From Streptomyces kebangsaanensis (lineage in GTDB: Bacteria; Actinomycetota; Actinomycetes; Streptomycetales; Streptomycetaceae), in assembly GCF_001906585.1 (NCBI RefSeq), contig NZ_JUJA01000162.1, positions 35,038 through 70,722 of the forward strand: a stretch of DNA of 35,685 bases. The letters run 5' to 3'. Positions 8,735-16,979 of the stretch are shown in pieces. Numbering within the stretch: position 1 is the first letter of the stretch; each line of letters begins with the position of its first letter. The translations under genes were made by a program, and so were the position numbers. The notes below the pieces were generated by a model, which saw only the letters and a program-made list of their open reading frames with translations, had not been told where the DNA came from and did no database searches.

Positions 8735-10447
8735 ATGAGCCGTACCAGAACATCGATACTCGCCGCCATGGCCCTGGTCGCCGGGGTCACGGGGACGGCG
8801 CTGAGCGCCGGACCCGCCAGCGCCGGTGCCGCCGCCGTCCCCTGTACCGTCGACTACAAGACCAACGACTGGGGCTCCGGCTTCACCGCCGACGTCACCA
8901 TCAAGAACAACGCTGCCGCCAAGTCCAGTTGGTCGCTGAAGTGGTCCTACGCCGGCAACCAGAAGGTCACCAGCGCCTGGAACGCGAAGGTCACCCAGAG
9001 CGGTGCCAACGTCACCGTGACCAACGAGAGCTACAACGGCAGCCTTCCCACGGGCGGTTCGGTCAACTTCGGCTTCCAGGGCACCTACAGCGGCACCAAC
9101 GCGACCCCGGCCGCCTTCACCCTCGACGGTGTGACCTGCAACGTCGACAGCGGCGGCGGTGACCCCGGTGGCGGCGACCCCGGCCCCGGCAACGGAAGCC
9201 GCGTCGACAACCCGTACGTCGGAGCCAAGGTCTACGTGAACCCCGAGTGGTCCAAGAAGGCCGCCGCCGAGCCGGGCGGCAGCCGGGTCTCCAACCAGCC
9301 CACCGGCGTCTGGATGGACCGCATCGCCGCGATCAACGGCGTGAACGGCGGCATGGGCCTGCGCGCCCACCTCGACGAGGCCCTGAAGCAGAAGGGCAGC
9401 GGCGAGGAGGTCATCCAGGTCGTCATCTACGACCTGCCCGGACGCGACTGCGCGGCCCTCGCCTCCAACGGCGAACTCGGCCCGACGGAGATCGACAAGT
9501 ACAAGACCCAGTTCATCGACCCGATCGCGGCGATCCTCGGCGACTCCAAGTACTCCTCGCTGCGGATCGTCACCACGATCGAGATCGACTCGCTGCCCAA
9601 CCTCGTCACCAACACCGGCAGCCGCGCCACCGCCACACCGCAGTGCGACACGATGAAGGCCAACGGCAACTACATCAAGGGTGTCGGCTACGCGCTCGCC
9701 AAGCTCGGCAAGATCCCGAACGTCTACAACTACGTGGACGCCGGCCACCACGGCTGGATCGGCTGGGACGACAACTTCGGCCCGTCGGCCGAGCTGTTCA
9801 AGCAGGCGGCCACGAGCGAGGGCGCGTCCGTCAACGACGTGGCCGGGTTCATCACCAACACGGCCAACTACAGCACCCTGAAGGAGAACAACTTCTCGAT
9901 CGGCGACCAGGTGAACGGCGTCTCGGTGCGCCAGTCCAAGTGGGTGGACTGGAACCAGTACGTCGACGAGCTGTCGTTCGCGCAGGCCTTCCGCCAGAAG
10001 CTCGTCTCGCTCGGCTTCAACCAGAACATCGGCATGCTGATCGACACCTCCAGGAACGGCTGGGGCGGATCGGCACGCCCGGCCGGTCCGGGGCCCAAGA
10101 CCAGCGTGGACACGTACGTCGACGGCGGGCGCTACGACCGGCGCATCAACCCGGGCAACTGGTGCAACCAGGCGGGCGCCGGCCTCGGCGAGCGTCCGAA
10201 GGCCGCACCGGCCGCCGGCATCGACGCGTACGTGTGGATGAAGCCTCCGGGGGAGTCCGACGGTTCCAGCTCGGCGATCCCGAACGACGAGGGCAAGGGC
10301 TTCGACCGGATGTGCGACCCGACGTACGGGGGCAACCCCCGCAACAACAACAGCATGTCGGGCGCGCTGCCGAACGCTCCGGTGTCCGGGCACTGGTTCT
10401 CCGCCCAGTTCCAGGAGCTGATGAAGAACGCCTACCCGGCGTTGTAG
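8735..10447 (+). CDS. Secreted GH6 cellobiohydrolase with N-terminal CBM2
   Basis: This 570-residue secreted exocellulase acts, by family knowledge, from non-reducing chain ends and releases cellobiose. It complements the GH48 enzyme. The ATG is preceded by GAAGGAG about 12 bases upstream. The order is signal peptide (about 1-33), CBM2 (about 35-137, [19 protein letters not shown]), Gly/Asp/Pro linker, then GH6 (about 155-570). D238 in LPGRDCAALASNGE and D285 in IEIDSLPNLV match the two key Asp residues of GH6 by motif and spacing. The catalytic domain, about 415 residues, is of the large bacterial exoglucanase type rather than the shorter endoglucanase type. The first part of its CBM2 is nearly identical to that of GH48. 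It is the last gene of the GH5-GH6 unit and is followed by a strong terminator. Confidence 0.95.
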   Translation: MSRTRTSILAAMALVAGVTGTALSAGPASAGAAAVPCTVDYKTNDWGSGFTADVTIKNNAAAKSSWSLKWSYAGNQKVTSAWNAKVTQSGANVTVTNESYNGSLPTGGSVNFGFQGTYSGTNATPAAFTLDGVTCNVDSGGGDPGGGDPGPGNGSRVDNPYVGAKVYVNPEWSKKAAAEPGGSRVSNQPTGVWMDRIAAINGVNGGMGLRAHLDEALKQKGSGEEVIQVVIYDLPGRDCAALASNGELGPTEIDKYKTQFIDPIAAILGDSKYSSLRIVTTIEIDSLPNLVTNTGSRATATPQCDTMKANGNYIKGVGYALAKLGKIPNVYNYVDAGHHGWIGWDDNFGPSAELFKQAATSEGASVNDVAGFITNTANYSTLKENNFSIGDQVNGVSVRQSKWVDWNQYVDELSFAQAFRQKLVSLGFNQNIGMLIDTSRNGWGGSARPAGPGPKTSVDTYVDGGRYDRRINPGNWCNQAGAGLGERPKAAPAAGIDAYVWMKPPGESDGSSSAIPNDEGKGFDRMCDPTYGGNPRNNNSMSGALPNAPVSGHWFSAQFQELMKNAYPAL

Positions 10448-10464
10448 TGAGTCTTCGCCGAGCC

Positions 10465-10486
10465 GGGGTGACCTTCGGGTGACCCC
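10465..10486 (+). terminator. Hairpin just after GH6
   Basis: The arms ggggtgacc and ggtgacccc enclose a stable ttcg tetraloop, with one G-G mismatch. It lies upstream of the stronger hairpin at 10497-10532, and the two may act together. Confidence 0.45.
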
Positions 10487-10496
10487 GCGTGAACCA

Positions 10497-10532
10497 GTGA
10501 TCCGCCGGGGGCCGACGCCCCCGGCGGATCAC
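10497..10532 (+). terminator. Intrinsic terminator of the GH5-GH6 unit
   Basis: This is a perfect 16-bp stem (arms 10497-10512 and 10517-10532) with loop cgac. A run of five T follows about 12 bases later. It lies 50 bases after the GH6 stop codon. Confidence 0.88.
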
Positions 10533-10627
10533 CGCGTCCCCGGGTTTTTGCCGCCCCGGCAACAGGAGTGGCCCCTCGGTGGTGCGTCGGCGCAGGCTGG
10601 GCGCAACCACAGGAGAGGCGGACGACC

Positions 10628-11539
10628 ATGGCGCACGAGCACCGGGAGCACCGGGGCCACGACGAGCACCAGCACCACCGGCACCACCACGGGGACACCG
10701 ACATCGACTGGGCCGCGATGGCTCAGCACCTGGAGTCCCAGGCGGAACTGTTCGCCCCCCTCTACGAGCGGGCCATGGCCTGGCTGGCGGAGGAGGTGAC
10801 CGAGCCCGGCCTGATCGTCGACACCGGCAGCGGACCCGGGGTGGTCTCCTGCCTGTTCGCCGAGACCTTCCCGGGCGCCCGGGTGGTCGCCGTGGACGGC
10901 TCCGAGCCGCTCCTGGAGCGGGCCCGCGCCCGGGCCGCCCGCCTGGGCCTCGCCGACCGCTTCACTGCGGTCACCGGTGAACTCCCGGACGTGCTCGGCG
11001 AGTTGGACTACCCGGCCGACCTGCTGTGGGCCAGCAACAGTCTGCACCACCTGGGCGACCAGCGGGCCGCTCTCGCCGCGTTCGCCGAGCGCCTGGCGCC
11101 CGGCGGCACCCTCGCCCTGCTGGAGGGCGGACTGCCGGCCCGCTTCCTGCCCCGGGACATCGGCATCGGCCGCCCGGGCCTCCAGGCCCGCCTCGACGTG
11201 GTGCAGGAGGACCGGTTCATACGGATGCGGGCCGAACTGCCCGGTTCGGTCGCCGAGACCGAGGACTGGCCGGCGCTGCTGACGGCCGCGGGCCTGAAGC
11301 CCACCCGCACCCGCAGCTTCCTGCTGGACCTGCCCGCCCCGGTCTCCGACCGGGCCCGCGCCCACGTCGCCGACACCCTGAACCGGCTGCGCGAATCCCT
11401 CGGGGACGGCCTCGACGAGGACGACCGCGCCACCCTCGACCGTCTCCTCGACCCCGAGGACGAGGCGAGCGTGCACCGCCGCAAGGACGTGTTCGTGCTG
11501 AAGGCGTACACCGTGTACACGGCCGTACGGACCTCCTGA
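10628..11539 (+). CDS. SAM-dependent methyltransferase with His-rich N terminus
   Basis: This 303-residue cytoplasmic class I methyltransferase starts at the ATG at 10628; CAGGAG lies upstream with rather long spacing. The glycine-rich SAM motif is IVDTGSGPGVV (about residues 63-73), followed by the acidic loop VVAVDGSEPL and the LLWASNSLHHL block after motif II. The substrate cannot be named. The first 22 residues contain ten histidines (HEHREHRGHDEHQHHRHHH), a tail suited to binding Zn, Ni or Co, which is unusual for this fold. It stands alone: terminators lie on both sides and the next gene is convergent. It could methylate a small molecule or a metal-linked cofactor; neither is shown by the sequence. 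Confidence 0.82.
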   Translation: MAHEHREHRGHDEHQHHRHHHGDTDIDWAAMAQHLESQAELFAPLYERAMAWLAEEVTEPGLIVDTGSGPGVVSCLFAETFPGARVVAVDGSEPLLERARARAARLGLADRFTAVTGELPDVLGELDYPADLLWASNSLHHLGDQRAALAAFAERLAPGGTLALLEGGLPARFLPRDIGIGRPGLQARLDVVQEDRFIRMRAELPGSVAETEDWPALLTAAGLKPTRTRSFLLDLPAPVSDRARAHVADTLNRLRESLGDGLDEDDRATLDRLLDPEDEASVHRRKDVFVLKAYTVYTAVRTS

Positions 11540-11550
11540 GCACGTCGGTC

Positions 11551-11597
11551 CCCGCCACCGGCGCGCGGCACGCGGTGCGCCGCGTGCCGGTGGCGGG
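11551..11597. terminator. Bidirectional terminator between methyltransferase and aldo/keto reductase
   Basis: The arms start at cccgccaccggc (11551) and end at gccggtggcggg (11597). The stem is about 18-20 bp with one mismatch, and it fills the gap between two convergent genes. Confidence 0.8.
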
Positions 11598-11606
11598 TGC
11601 CGGATG

Positions 11607-12443
11607 TCAGGCCACGTCGAAGGTCGCCGGGTCCGGACCGATGCGCCGGTCCTCGTTCAGCGCGCCGATCGCCGCGAGGTCCTCGCCGTCCAGACTGAAG
11701 TCGAAGACCTCGATGTTCTCCTTGATCCGGGACGGCGTCACCGACTTCGGGATCACGATGTTGCCCAGCTGCAGGTGCCAGCGCAGCACGATCTGGGCCG
11801 GGGTGCGGTTGTGCTTCTGCGCGATCGCGACGATCGCCGGAACCTCCAGCAGGCCCTTGCCCTGGCCGAGCGGCGACCAGGCCTCGGTGGCGATGCCCTG
11901 CTTCGCGTGGTACTCACGGGCGGCGTGCTGCTGCAGGTGCGGGTGCAGTTCGATCTGGTTGACCGCCGGGACCACCGAGGTCTCGGCGGTCAGGCGCTCC
12001 AGGTGCTCGGGAAGGAAGTTGGAGACGCCGATCGCCCGGACACGCCCCTCGGCGTGCAGCTTCTCGAACGCCCGGTAGGTGTCGACGAACTTCCCCTTGG
12101 CCGGCGTCGGCCAGTGGATCAGGTACAGGTCCACGTACTCCAGGCCGAGCTTGCCCAGCGACGTGTCGAAGGCGCGCAGCGCGGAGTCGTACCCCTGGTC
12201 GCTGTTCCAGAGCTTGGTGGTGACGAAGACTTCCTCGCGGGGGATGCCGGAGGCGGCGACGGCCCTGCCGGTGCCCTCCTCGTTGCCGTAGAGCGCCGCT
12301 GTGTCGATGCTGCGGTATCCGGCCTCCAGCGCGGTGGCGACGGCCCGCTCCGCCTCGTCGTCCGGCACCTGCCAGACACCGAAGCCCAGCTGGGGCATCT
12401 CGACGCCGTTGTTGAGGATGATCGGGGGGACCTTGCTGCTCAC
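11607..12443 (-). CDS. Aldo/keto reductase (2,5-diketo-D-gluconate reductase type)
   Basis: This 278-residue NADPH-dependent reductase of the AKR superfamily is cytoplasmic and reduces aldehydes or ketones to alcohols. The GTG start has GAAGGA 10 bases upstream. All four catalytic residues are visible: D47 (IDTAALY), Y52, K77 (TTKLWN) and H110 (LIHWP). The C-terminal cofactor motif IPKSVTPSRIKENIEVFDF is typical. Length and motifs are standard for the AKR5-like bacterial group; the real substrate is unknown. It lies 99 bases downstream of the acyl-CoA synthetase on the same strand, and no strong terminator was seen between them, so it could share a transcript or use its own promoter. Confidence 0.92.
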   Translation of the reverse strand: MSSKVPPIILNNGVEMPQLGFGVWQVPDDEAERAVATALEAGYRSIDTAALYGNEEGTGRAVAASGIPREEVFVTTKLWNSDQGYDSALRAFDTSLGKLGLEYVDLYLIHWPTPAKGKFVDTYRAFEKLHAEGRVRAIGVSNFLPEHLERLTAETSVVPAVNQIELHPHLQQHAAREYHAKQGIATEAWSPLGQGKGLLEVPAIVAIAQKHNRTPAQIVLRWHLQLGNIVIPKSVTPSRIKENIEVFDFSLDGEDLAAIGALNEDRRIGPDPATFDVA

Positions 12444-12542
12444 GAGATCTTGATCCTTCGGTTGTGGTCAAGTCGTCAGGTGGTACTCCATCGTCAACGA
12501 TCAAGACCCGCACCGCATTCCTGACCCGCGCGGTGCACCGGC

Positions 12543-14369
12543 TCAGCCCTGGTACAGCGCCTCCACCTCGTCGGCGTACGCCTTCTCGATGGCCTTGCGC
12601 TTGAGCTTCAGGGACGGGGTCAGCAGGCCGTGCTCCTCGGTGAACGGCTGGGCGAGGATGCGGAAGGTGCGGATGGCCTCGGCCCGTGAGACCAGCGTGT
12701 TGGCGGCGACCACCGCGCGCCGCACCTCCGTCTCCAGGTCGGCGTCGAGCACCAGCCGCGCCACCGGCATCCGCGGCTTGCCGCGCATCCGCAGCCAGTG
12801 CTCGACGGCCTCCTGGTCGAGGGTGACCAGGGCGGCGACGTAGGGGCGGTCGTTGCCGACGACGACGCACTGGGAGACCAGCGGGTGGTCGCGCACCCGC
12901 TCCTCCAGCAGGCTCGGCGAGACGCTCTTGCCGCCGGAGGTCACCAGGATCTCCTTCTTGCGCCCGGTGATGGTCAGATAGCCGTCCTCGTCGAGGAAGC
13001 CGAGGTCGCCGGTGGCCAGCCAGCCGTCGTGCAGGGTCTCGTCGGTGGCCTTCGGGTCGTTGAGGTAGCCCCGGAAGACGTTGCCGCCGTTCAGCCAGAC
13101 CTCGCCGTCGTCGGCGATGTGCACGGTGACGCCCGGTACGGGCTGCCCGACGGTGCCGTAGCGGGTGCGTCCGGGCGGGTTGGCGGTGGCGGCCGCGGTG
13201 GACTCGGTCAGGCCGTAGCCCTCGTAGATCCGCACACCGGCGCCCGCGAAGAACAGTCCGAGCCGCCGGTCCATGGCCGAGCCGCCGGACATGGCGTTGC
13301 GTATGCGGCCGCCCATGGCCGCGCGCACCTTGGAGTAGACGAGCTTGTCGAAGAACTGGTGCTGCATCCGCAGACCGGCCGAGGGGCCGGGTCCGGTGCC
13401 CCACGCCTTGGCCTCGACGGCCTCCGCGTACCGCACGGCCACCTCGACGGCCTTCTCGAAGGGCCCCTCCTTGCCCTCCGCCTCCGCCTTGCGCCGGGCC
13501 GCGCCGAACACCTTCTCGAAGATGTACGGCACCGCGAGGACGAACGTCGGCCCGAACGCCTGCAGGTCGGGCAGCAGGGCGGCGGCGTTCAGCTGCGGCT
13601 GGTGGCCGAAGCGGACCTTGCCGCGGACCGCCGCCACCTCCACCATCCGCCCGAAGACGTGCGCGAGCGGCAGGAACAGCAGCGTGGCCGCCTCGTCGCC
13701 CTTCCTGCCGCGGAACACCGGCTCCCAGCGATCGAGGACCGTGTCCGCCTCGTACATGAAGTTGCCGTGCGACAGGACGCAGCCCTTGGGCCGCCCGGTG
13801 GTGCCGGAGGTGTAGATCACCGTCGCGACCGAGTCCGGGGTGACCGCCTCCCGGTGCCGGCGGACCACGTCGTCGTCGATGCGCGCGCCCGCGTCGTACA
13901 GCTCCCGCACGGCGCCGGCGTCCAGCTGCCACAGCCGGCGCAGCAGCGGCAGCCGGTCGATGACGGTGGCGATCGTCATCGCGTGGTCCTCGTGCTCCAC
14001 GACCGCAGCCGACACCTCGGCGTCGTACAGCATCCAGAAGCACTGCTCGGCCGAGGAGGTCGGATAGACCGGCACCACCTGGGCGCCGATCGTCCACAGC
14101 GCGAAGTCGAGCAGCGTCCACTCGTAGCGGGTGCGGGACATGATCGCGACCCGGTCGCCGAAGCGGACGCCCTGCGCCAGCAGGCCCTTGGCGAGGGCCA
14201 GCACCTCGTCGCGGAACTCGGCACAGGTCACGTCGCGCCAGTTCCCCTGCTCGTCCTTGCGGCCGAGCGCGACGTGCAGCGGATCGTCCTGGGCGTGCTG
14301 GAAGACGACGTCGGCCAGCCCGCCCACCGGCGGTGGCAACGTCACGGGAGGGCTGGTGAACTCGCGCAA
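12543..14369 (-). CDS. Long-chain fatty-acid-CoA ligase (AMP-forming)
   Basis: This 608-residue enzyme activates long-chain fatty acids to acyl-CoA through an acyl-adenylate. A TTG start at 14369 is chosen because GAGGAGGAG lies just upstream and the protein then begins (M)REFTSPP, like FadD15-type actinobacterial ligases. Longer upstream extensions have no ribosome site and would cover the palindrome at 14458. Motifs present are the AMP-binding P-loop VIYTSGTTGRPKGC, the YEGYGLTES adenine motif, the TGDLGFLDEDGYLTITGRKKE hinge region and the C-terminal KLKRKAIEKAY. It diverges from a transporter gene and may be co-transcribed with the aldo/keto reductase downstream. TTG use suggests modest translation. 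Confidence 0.93.
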   Translation of the reverse strand: MREFTSPPVTLPPPVGGLADVVFQHAQDDPLHVALGRKDEQGNWRDVTCAEFRDEVLALAKGLLAQGVRFGDRVAIMSRTRYEWTLLDFALWTIGAQVVPVYPTSSAEQCFWMLYDAEVSAAVVEHEDHAMTIATVIDRLPLLRRLWQLDAGAVRELYDAGARIDDDVVRRHREAVTPDSVATVIYTSGTTGRPKGCVLSHGNFMYEADTVLDRWEPVFRGRKGDEAATLLFLPLAHVFGRMVEVAAVRGKVRFGHQPQLNAAALLPDLQAFGPTFVLAVPYIFEKVFGAARRKAEAEGKEGPFEKAVEVAVRYAEAVEAKAWGTGPGPSAGLRMQHQFFDKLVYSKVRAAMGGRIRNAMSGGSAMDRRLGLFFAGAGVRIYEGYGLTESTAAATANPPGRTRYGTVGQPVPGVTVHIADDGEVWLNGGNVFRGYLNDPKATDETLHDGWLATGDLGFLDEDGYLTITGRKKEILVTSGGKSVSPSLLEERVRDHPLVSQCVVVGNDRPYVAALVTLDQEAVEHWLRMRGKPRMPVARLVLDADLETEVRRAVVAANTLVSRAEAIRTFRILAQPFTEEHGLLTPSLKLKRKAIEKAYADEVEALYQG

Positions 14370-14457
14370 ACCCGCTCCTCCTCGTGCCGCTCTCCTCGTG
14401 ACGCTCCGCACAGCGCCGTGAAAGCTACCCCACGGTGTGGCGGGGCGGACAGAAAAC

Positions 14458-14486
14458 TTACGGTTCCGTACCTTTCGGTACCGTAA
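14458..14486. promoter_or_regulatory. 29-bp imperfect palindrome between acyl-CoA ligase and transporter
   Basis: The outer arms ttacggt and accgtaa are perfect. The inner bases also mostly pair (11 of 14 positions, centre 14472). It lies 89 bases upstream of the ligase start in a 298-base divergent region. It looks like a TetR-type operator, and fatty-acid genes are often controlled by such regulators, but no regulator gene is adjacent. Nothing else stands out in the divergent region. Confidence 0.6.
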
Positions 14487-14667
14487 TCTCCACTGAATCT
14501 GTACGACCCGAGGACGGCCCTTCGGCCGTTCCGCAAGACCACTCGCGTGGTACGGCGGATTCCCGGCCGTTCCGGTGGGGAGGACGATGGAGAGGGGACA
14601 CCCCGTCGGTCCCGTCCGTCGGTCCCGTACCGCCGACGGACACGCGCGAGTGAAGTACTGGAGCACC

Positions 14668-15684
14668 GTGAAACGCCCGCACTGGCCGAGCCGGCTGCCG
14701 ATCGACCCGTACATAGTGCTGCTGATCGGCACGGTGGGCCTCGCCGCGCTCCTGCCCGCCCGCGGCACGGCCGCCCACGTGGCCTCGGGCGCCTCCACCG
14801 CCGCGATCGCCTTCCTGTTCTTCCTCTACGGCGCCCGCCTGTCCACCCGTGAGGCGCTGGACGGCCTGAAGCACTGGCGACTGCACGTCACGGTCCTGGC
14901 CTGCACTTTCGTCGTCTTCCCCCTGCTGGGCCTGGCCGCCCGCGGCCTGGTCCCGGCCGTCCTGACCCAGCCGCTCTACCAGGGCCTGCTCTTCCTCACC
15001 CTCGTCCCGTCGACCATCCAGTCGTCGATCGCCTTCACCTCCATCGCCCGCGGCAACGTGCCCGCCGCGATCTGCGCCGGCTCCTTCTCCTCCCTGGTCG
15101 GCATCGTCCTCACCCCGCTCCTGGCGGCCGTGCTCCTGGGCAACCGCGGCGGCGGCTTCTCCGCGCACTCACTGGTCACGATCGTGCTGCAGCTGCTCGT
15201 GCCGTTCGCCGCCGGACAGGTGCTGCGTCCCTGGATCGGCCGTTTCGTCGCCCGGCACAGAAAGGTCCTCGGACTCGTCGACCGCGGCGCGATCCTGCTC
15301 GTCGTCTACACCGCGTTCAGCGAGGGCATGGTCCGCGGCATCTGGCACCAGGTGAGCCCCGCGCGGCTGGGCGCCCTGCTCGGGGTGGAGGCCGTACTGC
15401 TCGCCGTGATGCTGGCCCTGACCTGGTACGGCACCCGGGCGCTGGGCTTCGGCCGGGCCGACCGCGTCGCCATCCAGTTCGCCGGCTCGAAGAAGTCCCT
15501 GGCCTCCGGCCTGCCCATGGCCAGTGTCCTGTTCGGCGCCCAGGCCTCCCTCGCCGTACTGCCGCTGATGCTCTTCCACCAGATGCAGCTCATGGTCTGC
15601 GCGGTGATCGCCAAGCGCCGCTCCCACGACCCCGAGGCCCGGCAGGAGGCCACTCCGGTCGAGGTGGGCTACGCCCGCGACTGA
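14668..15684 (+). CDS. SBF-like (bile acid:sodium symporter type) membrane protein
   Basis: This 338-residue integral membrane protein of the bacterial SBF-like family (PF13593 type) has about ten hydrophobic segments. The GTG at 14668 is chosen because TGGAG lies just upstream and the protein then starts (M)KRPHWPSRLPIDPYIVLL, leading straight into the first membrane span. Other in-frame starts (GTG 14650, ATG 14587) are possible. Typical blocks are FFLYGARLSTREAL, TLVPSTIQSSIAFTSIARGN and AGSKKSLASGLPMA. Family members are sodium-coupled organic anion exporters or importers; the substrate is unknown. Its stop codon abuts a degraded transposase, so its original downstream neighbour may have been lost. 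Confidence 0.88.
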   Translation: MKRPHWPSRLPIDPYIVLLIGTVGLAALLPARGTAAHVASGASTAAIAFLFFLYGARLSTREALDGLKHWRLHVTVLACTFVVFPLLGLAARGLVPAVLTQPLYQGLLFLTLVPSTIQSSIAFTSIARGNVPAAICAGSFSSLVGIVLTPLLAAVLLGNRGGGFSAHSLVTIVLQLLVPFAAGQVLRPWIGRFVARHRKVLGLVDRGAILLVVYTAFSEGMVRGIWHQVSPARLGALLGVEAVLLAVMLALTWYGTRALGFGRADRVAIQFAGSKKSLASGLPMASVLFGAQASLAVLPLMLFHQMQLMVCAVIAKRRSHDPEARQEATPVEVGYARD

Positions 15685-15685
15685 C

Positions 15686-15838
15686 TGGGCGTTGATCGAG
15701 CCGGTGCTGAGCGCCCGGCGGGCCGAGCGGCGCCGGCACGCGCTGGACATCGGGCGCCCGCCCGCGCACGATCTGCGCGGGATCATGAACGCGATCCTGT
15801 ACGTGGACCGCACCGGAGTGCAGTGACGCCGCCTGCCG
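15686..15838 (+). pseudogene. N-terminal remnant of IS5-family (DUF4096) transposase
   Basis: About 50 codons encode WALIEPVLSARRAERR, then GRPPAHDLRGIMNAILY, then VDRTGVQ, which match the start of IS5-family transposases. After GVQ the expected Trp codon TGG is TGA (15824-15826), and the frame continues with RRLP where the family has RYLP. This is therefore a nonsense mutation inside recognisable sequence. Homology ends at about 15838, where a second transposase remnant on the other strand begins. The start of the transposase is missing, replaced by the stop of the transporter gene. Non-functional. Confidence 0.8.
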
Positions 15839-16140
15839 TCAGCGTGCGTACTCGACGCACAGAGCGTCGAGCTCCATGGCCAGGGTGTAGGTGAAGTCGA
15901 TGCGGCAGCACACCGCCTCGGCGGCCTGCCGGTGCGACAGGTCGAGCAGGGAACCGCAGCACACCGATGGTGGCCGACCGGGCGGGTGAAAGACCGGGGC
16001 GCCCATCGCGCGGGTACCGGTCGGCGAAGTCCTCGGCGCACCACAGCCCGTCCAGCCGGTCCCGCACCCGCGTCGCCGTCGTACCTCCCGGAGCGCTCGC
16101 CCGCGCGACCTGCGCGGTCAGGGACGGAACCTGCTCGCCG
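15839..16140 (-). pseudogene. Frameshifted remnant of IS1182-family transposase
   Basis: Read on the minus strand, one frame encodes VRDRLDGLWCAEDFADRY followed by GRPGLSPARSATIGVL. Near 15960 the homology moves to another frame as SLLDLSHRQAAEAVCCRIDF then TYTLAMELD, ending at TGA (15839-15841). This is the N-terminal region of an IS1182-type transposase with a frameshift and no catalytic domain. It abuts the IS5-like remnant end to end. The right boundary is approximate. Non-functional. Confidence 0.78.
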
Positions 16141-16141
16141 G

Positions 16142-16302
16142 AACGAGGACGGAGGGGCGACGGACACCTCGACAACCGCACCGGCCTTCGAAGCAGCCCC
16201 GAGCATGCCTCCTGATCATGCTGCCGCACCGGGAAGCTCCAAGATCACTGACAGAGCCGAGCACAAGTTGCGGTTATCTCTCGCAGTAATAGAAAGGAAG
16301 TT
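16142..16302 (+). other. Leader region of the urease operon
   Basis: This 161-base stretch lies between the transposase remnant and ureA. The last 80 bases are clearly less GC-rich than the surroundings (for example gttgcggttatctctcgcag and taatagaaaggaagtt) and must hold the operon promoter and the ureA ribosome site AAAGGAAG. No convincing -35/-10 pair and no GlnR-type box was found by eye. Confidence 0.5.
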
Positions 16303-16605
16303 ATGCATCTGTCACCGCAGGAGCAGGAAAAGCTTCTGATCTACGTTGCTGCCCAACTCGCCCGCAGTCGGCTGGAGCGGGGGGTGCGGCTGAATTACCC
16401 GGAAGCGATCGCGCTGATCACCGAGCACGTCGTCGAGGGAGCGCGTGACGGGCGCAGCGTGTCCGAGCTGATGTCCAGTGGACGCCACGTTCTCGAACGC
16501 GAGCAAGTCATGGAAGGTGTCCCGGAGATGATCGACGACGTACAGGTCGAGGCGACCTTCCCGGATGGAACCAAGCTGGTCACCGTGCACTCGCCGATCA
16601 CCTAG
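16303..16605 (+). CDS. ureA: Urease gamma subunit
   Basis: This 100-residue structural subunit of the nickel urease (urea to ammonia and carbamate) is exactly the usual length. It begins [20 protein letters not shown] and contains [10 protein letters not shown] and [22 protein letters not shown], all standard for UreA. The ribosome site AAAGGAAG lies directly upstream. It is the first gene of an operon in which all later genes overlap or nearly touch. The protein assembles with UreB and UreC in the cytoplasm. Confidence 0.97.
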   Translation: MHLSPQEQEKLLIYVAAQLARSRLERGVRLNYPEAIALITEHVVEGARDGRSVSELMSSGRHVLEREQVMEGVPEMIDDVQVEATFPDGTKLVTVHSPIT

Positions 16606-16613
16606 GAGGGCCC

Positions 16614-16979
16614 GTGCTGCCAGGAGAGATCATTCCCGCGGACGAAGCCGTGCCGTTGAACCCCGGACGTGTCCGCACGCGGATCCGCGTGGTGAACCAC
16701 GCGGACCGGCCGGTGCAGATCGGTTCGCACTACCACTTCGCCGCCACCAATCCCGAGCTGGAGTTCGACCGCCGGGCCGCGTGGGGGCAGCGACTGGACA
16801 TTCCGGCCGGTACCGCCGTGCGCTTCGAGCCCGGCGTCGAGCGGGAGGTGATGCTGGTCCCCATCGCCGGGCTCCGCAGGATCCGGGGGCTGCGCCTGGA
16901 ATGGGCCGGTGATCTGGACAGCCGGGACCACCAGCCGACCGAATTCGTCTATGGAAGCAAGGGCGAAGGACACCGATGA
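16614..16979 (+). CDS. ureB: Urease beta subunit
   Basis: This 121-residue structural subunit starts at GTG 16614, with TAGGAGG (overlapping the ureA stop) three bases upstream. It begins [18 protein letters not shown] and contains the family block [18 protein letters not shown] and [15 protein letters not shown]. It is separate from UreA, unlike the fused forms of some bacteria. Its stop overlaps the ureC start (ATGA at 16976), implying translational coupling. Confidence 0.97.
   Translation: MLPGEIIPADEAVPLNPGRVRTRIRVVNHADRPVQIGSHYHFAATNPELEFDRRAAWGQRLDIPAGTAVRFEPGVEREVMLVPIAGLRRIRGLRLEWAGDLDSRDHQPTEFVYGSKGEGHR

Noticed and set aside
10448-10627. Riboswitch before the methyltransferase
   Set aside because: The region is explained by GH6 terminators and a short leader; no known riboswitch core was recognised.
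16200-16302. GlnR-type nitrogen-control box before ureA
   Set aside because: No convincing gTnAC-n6-GaAAc arrangement by eye; a position-weight scan would be needed.
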